A stretch of DNA of 8,315 nucleotides. Source: Candidatus Symbiothrix sp. (lineage in GTDB: Bacteria > Bacteroidota > Bacteroidia > Bacteroidales > Azobacteroidaceae). Positions 1-5,494 of this stretch are shown in pieces. Under the pieces are notes generated by a model, which searched no databases, was not told the origin of the DNA, and saw nothing but the letters and a program-made list of their open reading frames with translations. The first letter of the stretch is position 1. Each line of letters begins with the position of its first letter. The position numbers were made by a program, and so were the translations under genes. Location: positions 1 through 8,315 of the forward strand of contig JAITXK010000175.1 of assembly GCA_031284765.1 (NCBI GenBank), read 5' to 3'.

Positions 1-236
1 GGCTTGTCGTCGAAAACTGACAGTCATCCGTCGGTCCTCCAAACAAAAACGACCACACGTTACGACGGCATTGCAGAAAAAATCAATGTGGAATTGATTC
101 TACAAAGAGAAACAACGAAAAAATAAAATAGAATTTTAAAAAATCGGCAGAGAGCCGATTCAATAAAGTGTGCAGAAGAATTTGCTTGTTTTCGTCCGAA
201 ACGACAACCGTTGCAAGTTATGATACGGCACCTCAT
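1..236. other. Window-edge region without a confident gene
   Basis: No supported gene. One + strand frame is open from base 1 to a TAA at 124-126 (41 codons, ending LILQRETTKK), which could be the C-terminus of a gene lying to the left, but it uses CTA and AGA codons that the confident genes seldom use and I recognise no family. A competing reading is a minus-strand gene starting with ATG at 27-25 (MTVSFRRQA, running off the left edge), with a GGAGG eight bases before it; a strong SD would be atypical for this organism. Bases 127-236 are AT-rich and hold only the hairpin listed separately. Confidence 0.4.
138..160 (-). terminator. Hairpin with leftward U-run (possible terminator)
   Basis: Perfect inverted repeat AATCGGC (142-148) and GCCGATT (154-160), with a 5-base loop AGAGA. 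On the minus strand the hairpin runs directly into six T (complement of A138-143, two of them in the stem), the form of an intrinsic terminator for leftward transcription. On the + strand no T-run follows the stem. No minus-strand gene is visible to its right, so which transcript it would end is unclear. It could also be a weak terminator for a + strand gene ending at 126. Confidence 0.35.
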
Positions 237-267
237 TTTATTATTTAGCCCAATTTTACTACCTTTG
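237..267 (+). promoter_or_regulatory. Bacteroidota-type promoter of trmB
   Basis: A -7 element TACCTTTG (260-267) matches TAnnTTTG fully. A -33-like TTTA (237-240) lies 19 bp upstream, one base off TTTG. Transcription would start near 272-276, leaving a leader of only about 15-20 bases before the GTG at 291. The match rests on the known Bacteroidota housekeeping consensus, not on any measured start site. Confidence 0.6.
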
Positions 268-290
268 CCCCCGATTAAAACTTCGTTTCC

Positions 291-1028
291 GTGGCAAAAA
301 ATAAATTACAAAAGTTTGATGATATGAAGGCTTATCCGCACGTTTTCCAATACCCGTTTGCGGTATTGCAAGCGCGTGGATTTGAAATGAAAGGGCGTTG
401 GAACGAGTTGTTTTTCAACAACAATCAACCGCTGGTGCTGGAATTGGGGTGCGGAAAGGGCGAATATACCACCGGATTGGGCAAGCTATTTCCCCATAAA
501 AACTTCATTGGTGTGGATATAAAAGGCGCCCGGATGTGGTCGGGAGCCAAACAGGCTTTGGAAGATAAAATGCCGAATGTAGCCTTTCTGCGGACACATA
601 TCGAACTCATCAATCACTTTTTTGCCCCCGGCGAAGTGGCCGAACTCTGGATTACTTTCCCCGACCCGCAAATGGGCAAGGTGAACAAACGCATGACTTC
701 CACCCGCTTCATGCAACTGTATCGTAGTATATTGAAGGACAATGGCATTATTCATCTGAAAACCGACAGTCGTTTCATGTTTACTTATACCTCCGAAATG
801 GTGCGGGCGAATCATTTTCCCATCATCGTGCAAACGGACGACTTGTATCACAGCGGCTGGGTGGACGAAATCCTTTCCATTCAAACGTTTTACGAGCGAC
901 AGTGGTTGGATAGAGGGCTGAATATCAAATACCTTCAGTTTGTTTGCGAAGAGCGCGAAACCTATGTGGAGCCGGATATTGCCATCGAATACGATGCCTA
1001 CCGGAGTTTTAACCGCAGTAAACAGTAA
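291..1028 (+). CDS. trmB: tRNA (guanine-N7-)-methyltransferase TrmB
   Basis: Transfers methyl from S-adenosylmethionine to N7 of G46 in the variable loop of tRNAs; a cytoplasmic enzyme. The 245 residues form a class I methyltransferase fold: SAM motif I LELGCGKGEYT at 50-60, the acidic motif GVDIKG at 74-79, the TrmB hallmark FPDPQMGKVNKRM at 123-135, TDS at 158-160, and the late TFYERQWLDRGLNIKY segment at 199-214. Length is normal for the Bacteroidales form, which also begins M(A/G)KNKL-KF-DM. That is why the GTG at 291 is preferred over the in-frame ATG at 324, which would remove this conserved N-terminus; the -7 promoter element also sits just upstream of the GTG. No SD sequence. Probably first gene of a two-gene unit with mrp, which starts 18 bases after its stop. 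Strong call. Confidence 0.96.
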   Translation: MAKNKLQKFDDMKAYPHVFQYPFAVLQARGFEMKGRWNELFFNNNQPLVLELGCGKGEYTTGLGKLFPHKNFIGVDIKGARMWSGAKQALEDKMPNVAFLRTHIELINHFFAPGEVAELWITFPDPQMGKVNKRMTSTRFMQLYRSILKDNGIIHLKTDSRFMFTYTSEMVRANHFPIIVQTDDLYHSGWVDEILSIQTFYERQWLDRGLNIKYLQFVCEERETYVEPDIAIEYDAYRSFNRSKQ

Positions 1029-1046
1029 ATTCCAATTCAAATAAAT

Positions 1047-2171
1047 ATGCAACTGTATCCCAACTTGATTACCGAAGCGCTGACCAAGGTGCGCTATCCG
1101 GGCACCGGCAAAAACATTGTCGAAATGGGCATGATTGCCGACGATATTCGCATCGAAGGCAACAAGGTCAGCTTTTCCATTGTTTTTGAAAAAGCCAACG
1201 ACCCGTTTATTAAATCGGTTGTAAAAGCCTCTGAAACGGCTATTTTGACTTTTGTGAATCCCGATGTGGACATTAAGGGAAATATCACGCCGGTGACGAA
1301 ACAAGTTCCTCGTCCCGAACCCGGAAAATTATTGCCGCAGGTCAAAAACATCCTTGCCGTTTCGTCGGGCAAAGGCGGGGTGGGGAAGAGTACCGTTTCC
1401 GTCAATTTGGCGATTGCTTTGGCGCAAGCAGGCTACAAAGTCGGCCTTTTGGATGCCGATATTTATGGCCCGAGCATCCCGAAAATGTTTGGCGAGGAGG
1501 AAGCGCATCCCTGCATGGAGTTTGTGGATGGGCGGGAATTAATTGTTCCGGTGGAAAAATACGGCGTTAAATTATTGTCCATCGGCTTTTTTGTTGATAA
1601 GGAAAATGCGCTGGCGTGGCGCGGAAGCATGGCGGGCAATGCCTTGAAACAGTTGATTGCCGATGCTCATTGGGGCGAATTGGACTATTTCCTGTTAGAC
1701 CTTCCGCCCGGAACGAGCGACATTCATCTCACCTTGATTCAGACCTTGGCGCTGACGGCTGCGATTGTCGTTGCCACGCCTCAAGAAGTAGCTTTGGCGG
1801 CTGCCCGAAAGGGTATTAATCTGTTTACCGGCAAAAAAGTAAATGTTCCGGTGCTGGGTTTGATTGAGAACATGGCATGGTTCACGCCCGCCGAATTGCC
1901 CGACAATCGTTACTATCTTTTTGGGAAAGATGGCGGAAAAAGATTGGCGAAAGAATTGAACATTCCTTTGCTGGGCGAAATTCCCATCGTGCAGAGTATT
2001 TGTGAGGGGGGCGACAGCGGCGCTCCGGCGGCTCTGAATGAAGAAAGTATGATGGGCATCGCGTTCCGGCAACTGGCGCAGCGGGTGGTGGAGCAGGTGG
2101 AGTACCGGAATGTGCATTTGGAGGCGACGCGGAGAGTAGAAACGGGTGTTCCCAAACTGAATTTGGTTTAA
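1047..2171 (+). CDS. mrp: Mrp/ApbC/Nbp35-family Fe-S carrier P-loop ATPase
   Basis: Likely binds and delivers iron-sulfur clusters to cytoplasmic apoproteins using ATP. Residues about 4-75 match the MIP18/DUF59 domain, here with NDPF where many relatives have a Cys-Pro. A linker (81-100) leads to the ParA/MinD-like ATPase: deviant Walker A GKGGVGKST at 108-116, DADIYGPSIP at 136-145, Walker B-like DLPPGTSD at 218-225. Length (374) is usual for the two-domain form. The CxxC that bridges a cluster in E. coli-type Mrp is absent: after ENM (274-276) the sequence reads AWFTPAELP. The only cysteines are C156 and C319. From memory this looks like a Bacteroidales trait rather than damage. The last seven codons and the stop belong to the 21-bp repeat array, and codon use becomes G-rich from about 2040. 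Lies 18 bases after trmB, probably co-transcribed. Confidence 0.94.
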   Translation: MQLYPNLITEALTKVRYPGTGKNIVEMGMIADDIRIEGNKVSFSIVFEKANDPFIKSVVKASETAILTFVNPDVDIKGNITPVTKQVPRPEPGKLLPQVKNILAVSSGKGGVGKSTVSVNLAIALAQAGYKVGLLDADIYGPSIPKMFGEEEAHPCMEFVDGRELIVPVEKYGVKLLSIGFFVDKENALAWRGSMAGNALKQLIADAHWGELDYFLLDLPPGTSDIHLTLIQTLALTAAIVVATPQEVALAAARKGINLFTGKKVNVPVLGLIENMAWFTPAELPDNRYYLFGKDGGKRLAKELNIPLLGEIPIVQSICEGGDSGAPAALNEESMMGIAFRQLAQRVVEQVEYRNVHLEATRRVETGVPKLNLV

Positions 2172-2376
2172 CCCAAACTCAATTTCCTTTAAACAAAAAT
2201 GAGTTTCCTTTAAACAAAACTCAGTTTCTTTTAAACAAAAATGAGTTTCCTTTAAACAAAACTCAGTTTCCTTTAAACAAAAACGAGTTTCCTTTAAACA
2301 AAAATGAATTTCCTTTAAACAAAAACGAGTTTGGTTTAAACAAAAATGAATTTGGGTGTACCCAAAATGAGTTGTT
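2146..2376. repeat. 21-bp tandem repeat array, about 11 units
   Basis: Eight perfect TTTAAAC anchors start at 2188, 2209, 2230, 2251, 2272, 2293, 2314 and 2335, exactly 21 bp apart, each followed by 14 bases such as AAAAATGAGTTTCC or AAAACTCAGTTTCC. Degenerate units in the same phase flank them: 2146 and 2167 on the left, 2356 on the right. The left ones lie in the mrp 3' end and contain its stop codon. Because 21 is a multiple of three, the TAA recurs in the mrp frame in each unit through the one starting at 2335. Units 1-2 and 3-4 form one 42-bp dimer type, units 5-6 and 7-8 another. It is not a CRISPR: there are no spacers and the period is too short. Function unknown. Confidence 0.93.
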
Positions 2377-2379
2377 TTT
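2351..2379 (+). terminator. Hairpin at end of array, weak terminator candidate
   Basis: TTTGGG (2351-2356) and CCCAAA (2361-2366) form a 6-bp stem with loop TGTA (extendable by T/A to a 2-base loop). Five T follow at 2375-2379, but eight bases separate stem and T-run, so this is a poor intrinsic terminator. It lies after mrp and before the glgB promoter, the place where one is expected. The array's other complementary arms could contribute to 3'-end structure. Confidence 0.3.
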
Positions 2380-2410
2380 CTATAAGCATGAATGCCCCTT
2401 CTCCTAAAGA

Positions 2411-2442
2411 TTTGACAGTCTGAAAATAAAAGCGTATTTTTG
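2411..2442 (+). promoter_or_regulatory. Bacteroidota-type promoter of glgB
   Basis: TTTG at 2411-2414, a 20-bp spacer and TATTTTTG at 2435-2442 match the Bacteroidota consensus TTTG/TAnnTTTG at every specified base. Transcription would begin near 2447-2451, giving a leader of only about 10-15 bases before the ATG at 2462. It would drive glgB and probably manA and the AsmA-family gene. The upstream edge sits about 35 bp from the end of the 21-bp array. Confidence 0.75.
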
Positions 2443-2461
2443 CGCTATAAGTCAGTTATCA

Positions 2462-4471
2462 ATGAAAAATCTTGGATTAATAAAAAATGACTCGTGGCTC
2501 GAACCTTTCCGTTCGGCTATCGAAGGACGTTACGCCTATTTCCTGCAAAAAGGAAACGAGTTGACACAAAACGGTAAAATCTCGTTGAGCGATTTTGCTT
2601 CGGGCTATCTCTATTTTGGTCTGCATCCGACCCCACAAGGTTGGGTATTTCGTGAATGGGCGCCTCACGCTTCCGCCATTTTCATTATTGGCGATTTCAA
2701 CGGGTGGACGGAACGTCCGGAATATCAGTTGCAACGCATCGACAACGGTGGTTGGGAAATCCATTTGCCCGCCAATGCCTTGCATCATCAGGATTTATAT
2801 AAACTGAAAGTGTATTGGGACGGCGGCTCCGGCGAACGCATCCCGGCTTGGGCGCAACGGGTGGTGCAGGACGAACAAACGCATATTTTCAGCACGCAGG
2901 TGTGGCGTCCGGAAGTGGCGTATACCTTCAAAATCAATGATTTCAAACCCGATACGCAGCCGCTCTTGATTTACGAATGTCACATCGGCATGGCAACCCA
3001 GGAAGAAAAGGTGGGGACTTACCGGGAATTTACGCAGCATATTCTTCCCCGAATTCAGGCGGACGGCTACAATGCCATTCAGATAATGGCCATTCAGGAG
3101 CATCCATATTATGGCTCGTTTGGTTATCATGTTTCGAGCTTTTTTGCCGCTTCTTCCCGCTTCGGTACGCCCGAAGAATTAAAGGAATTGATTGATACGG
3201 CACATGCGATGGGCATTGCGGTCATCATGGACGTTGTCCATTCTCATGCCGTGAAGAACGAAATTGAGGGTTTGGGACGTTTCGATGGTTCGTACGCACA
3301 ATATTTTTATTCGGGAGCACGCAGGGAACATCCCGCTTGGGATTCGTTGTGCTTCAATTACGGGCGGAATGAAGTGCTGCATTTCCTCCTTTCCAATTGT
3401 AAATATTGGTTGGAAGAATATCGCTTTGATGGCTTCCGTTTCGACGGCGTTACCTCCATGCTCTATCTCAGCCACGGCTTGGGCGAAGCGTTCGGCAGTT
3501 ATGCCGATTATTACAACGTCAATCAGGACGGTGATGCAATTTGCTACCTCACATTGGCCAATCAACTGATACACGAAGTCAATGCCAACGCCATTACCAT
3601 TGCCGAGGAAGTCAGCGGAATGCCCGGATTGGCCGTACAAGCCAGTGAGGGCGGTTACGGATTCGACTATCGCATGGCCATGAATATTCCCGATTACTGG
3701 ATTAAAATCATCAAGGAAAAGCAAGACCAGGACTGGCATCCGTCGGGCATTTGGTGGGAAACGACCAATCGCCGTGCCGATGAAAAAACCATCAGCTACG
3801 CCGAAAGCCACGACCAAGCCTTGGTGGGTGACAAAACCATTATTTTCCGTCTCATTGATGCCGATATGTATTGGCACATGGCTGTCAACGACCAAAGTAT
3901 GTTGGTGGACAGGGGGATTGCCCTCCACAAAATGATTCGCTTAGTCACCGCCTCCACCATCAATGGCGGCTATCTGAACTTTATGGGCAACGAATTTGGC
4001 CATCCCGAATGGATAGATTTCCCGCGACAGGACAACGGTTGGTCGTACAAATACGCCCGCCGCCAATGGAATTTGGTGGATAATCCCGAGTTGAAATACA
4101 AGTTTTTAGGCGATTTTGATAAAGCGATGATTCACATCATCCGTAGTGTGAAAAATTACCCGCAGACGGTTATTCAGAAAGTTTGGGATAACGACGACGA
4201 CCAGATATTGGCATTTCGCCGCGAGGATTTGCTGTTTGTTTTCAATTTCAACCCTGTCAAATCGTTTACCGGTTATGGCTTTTTAGTGCCTCCGGGGAAG
4301 TATCAAACCGTATTGAACACCGATAATCCGCAATTCGGCGGCTTTGGTTTGATTGACGAAAGCATCGACCACTTGACTATTTTCGACCCGCTCTATGCCG
4401 GAGAGAAAAAGGAGTGGTTGAAATTGTATCTGCCGGCGCGGTCGGGAATAGTACTCAGAAAAATAAAGTAA
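2462..4471 (+). CDS. glgB: 1,4-alpha-glucan branching enzyme, eukaryote-like GH13
   Basis: Cuts alpha-1,4-glucan chains and rejoins them through alpha-1,6 links, making the branches of glycogen in the cytoplasm. An N-terminal CBM48-type beta-sandwich spans about residues 48-145 (FREWAPHASAIFIIGDFNGW at 63-82). The GH13 barrel shows the four conserved regions: DVVHSH 257-262, GFRFDGVTS 324-332 with nucleophile D328, AEEVSG 381-386 with acid/base E382, and ESHDQ 448-452 with H450 and D451. The C-terminal all-beta domain spans about 570-669. Length (669) and sequence follow the short eukaryote/Bacteroidales branching-enzyme type rather than the longer E. coli type. All catalytic residues are present. 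The ATG at 2462 starts the conserved LIKNDSWLEPF segment and follows a strong promoter with a very short leader. manA starts 7 bases after the stop, so the two are almost certainly co-transcribed. Confidence 0.97.
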   Translation: MKNLGLIKNDSWLEPFRSAIEGRYAYFLQKGNELTQNGKISLSDFASGYLYFGLHPTPQGWVFREWAPHASAIFIIGDFNGWTERPEYQLQRIDNGGWEIHLPANALHHQDLYKLKVYWDGGSGERIPAWAQRVVQDEQTHIFSTQVWRPEVAYTFKINDFKPDTQPLLIYECHIGMATQEEKVGTYREFTQHILPRIQADGYNAIQIMAIQEHPYYGSFGYHVSSFFAASSRFGTPEELKELIDTAHAMGIAVIMDVVHSHAVKNEIEGLGRFDGSYAQYFYSGARREHPAWDSLCFNYGRNEVLHFLLSNCKYWLEEYRFDGFRFDGVTSMLYLSHGLGEAFGSYADYYNVNQDGDAICYLTLANQLIHEVNANAITIAEEVSGMPGLAVQASEGGYGFDYRMAMNIPDYWIKIIKEKQDQDWHPSGIWWETTNRRADEKTISYAESHDQALVGDKTIIFRLIDADMYWHMAVNDQSMLVDRGIALHKMIRLVTASTINGGYLNFMGNEFGHPEWIDFPRQDNGWSYKYARRQWNLVDNPELKYKFLGDFDKAMIHIIRSVKNYPQTVIQKVWDNDDDQILAFRREDLLFVFNFNPVKSFTGYGFLVPPGKYQTVLNTDNPQFGGFGLIDESIDHLTIFDPLYAGEKKEWLKLYLPARSGIVLRKIK

Positions 4472-4478
4472 TTCAGAT

Positions 4479-5459
4479 ATGACTCCAATCCAATTTACCC
4501 CCATCCTTAAGCCCGTCATTTGGGGGGGCAGCGAAATCTGCCGATTCAAAAGTTTAGCAGCCAAAGAGGACGGTATTGGCGAAAGTTGGGAAATCTCCGG
4601 CGTGGAAGGCAATGTTTCCATCGTGGCCAACGGTGTGGACAAAGGAAAAACGCTGGACGAACTCATCGCAAGCTATGGCGACGAATTGCTCGGAAAAGCC
4701 GTTTTTGAACGTTTTGGCAACACTTTTCCCTTGTTGATTAAGTTTATTGATGCCAAGCAAGCGCTCTCTATTCAAGTCCATCCCAATGATGAGTTGGCTC
4801 GCAAACGTCACTCCTCGTTTGGAAAAACCGAAATGTGGTATGTCATCCAAGCGGATAAAGGCGCTTCATTGTATGCCGGTTTCAAGGAAGAAATGAACGC
4901 GGAAAAGTACCTGCAAAGTCTGGCCGATGATACCTTCATCCACTCCCTGCAAAAACACGAAGTGCAGTCGGGCGATGTGTTCTTTTTGCCCGCAGGACGT
5001 GTACATGCCATCGGAGCGGGTTGTTTTATTGCTGAAATTCAACAAACTTCCAACATCACGTACCGGATTTACGACTACAATCGCAAAGATGCCGACGGCA
5101 ATCCCCGCGAACTGCACACGGAATTGGCCAAAGATGCCATCGACTACAAAGTCTATCCCGACTACAAAACGGACTACCAAAAAGACGCTGCCGAAATACA
5201 AACTTTGGCCGCTTGTCCCTATTTTACGACGAATCTCATTTCCGGAAAGCAAGGTGAAAAGTTGCAACATCTCATCCACGACGGCAATTCGTTTGTCATT
5301 TTCATCTGTTTGTCGGGAAAGCTACAGTTGGCCGATAATAAAAAGAATACAGTGGAGATAGGGCAGGGCGAAACCGTGTTGATTCCCGCCGCCAACAGTT
5401 CCTCCATCCAATTCCTGTTTGAAGAGGACAGCCGGTTGTTGGAAACATTTATTGAATAA
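4479..5459 (+). CDS. manA: Mannose-6-phosphate isomerase, type I
   Basis: Zinc-dependent interconversion of mannose-6-phosphate and fructose-6-phosphate in the cytoplasm, feeding mannose into glycolysis or supplying GDP-mannose and its derivatives for surface glycans. The cupin-type metal site is visible: Q99 and H101 in IQVHPND, E118 in KTEMWYV, H176 in GRVHAIGAG. The catalytic arginine is R196 in TYRIYDYNR. A second, smaller cupin-like domain fills about 240-326. The 326 residues match the short B. subtilis/Bacteroides form. The N-terminal WGG (15-17) is encoded by a run of seven G (4522-4528). It starts 7 bases after glgB with no SD. Other sugar-phosphate isomerases of the same fold are conceivable, but the motif set fits ManA well. 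Confidence 0.94.
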   Translation: MTPIQFTPILKPVIWGGSEICRFKSLAAKEDGIGESWEISGVEGNVSIVANGVDKGKTLDELIASYGDELLGKAVFERFGNTFPLLIKFIDAKQALSIQVHPNDELARKRHSSFGKTEMWYVIQADKGASLYAGFKEEMNAEKYLQSLADDTFIHSLQKHEVQSGDVFFLPAGRVHAIGAGCFIAEIQQTSNITYRIYDYNRKDADGNPRELHTELAKDAIDYKVYPDYKTDYQKDAAEIQTLAACPYFTTNLISGKQGEKLQHLIHDGNSFVIFICLSGKLQLADNKKNTVEIGQGETVLIPAANSSSIQFLFEEDSRLLETFIE

Positions 5460-5494
5460 AATTGTTTATAAATCATTAGCTTAAAAAATGGGTC

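Noticed and set aside
486..1304. 272-codon open frame on the minus strand across trmB and the start of mrp
   Set aside because: It is the exact antisense of two well-conserved genes, spans their junction, is rich in F/H/N/V as expected from reversed codons, and matches no family I know.
2188..2355. CRISPR array
   Set aside because: The units are contiguous 21-mers without spacers and no cas gene is near.
2172..2423. Short peptides in the array (TKMSFL and similar, and a 22-codon frame to TGA at 2421)
   Set aside because: Each core unit ends in TAA after seven codons with no initiation signal, and the last frame runs through the glgB -33 element. They follow from the 21-bp period.
3179..3928. 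249-codon minus-strand frame inside glgB
   Set aside because: Antisense to the conserved catalytic barrel of glgB; the open frame follows from glgB codon use, with no promoter or recognisable domain.
5488..5490. ATG just upstream of the AsmA-family gene as its start
   Set aside because: It is in a different frame; the ATG at 5495 opens the frame with the basic N-terminus and membrane helix.
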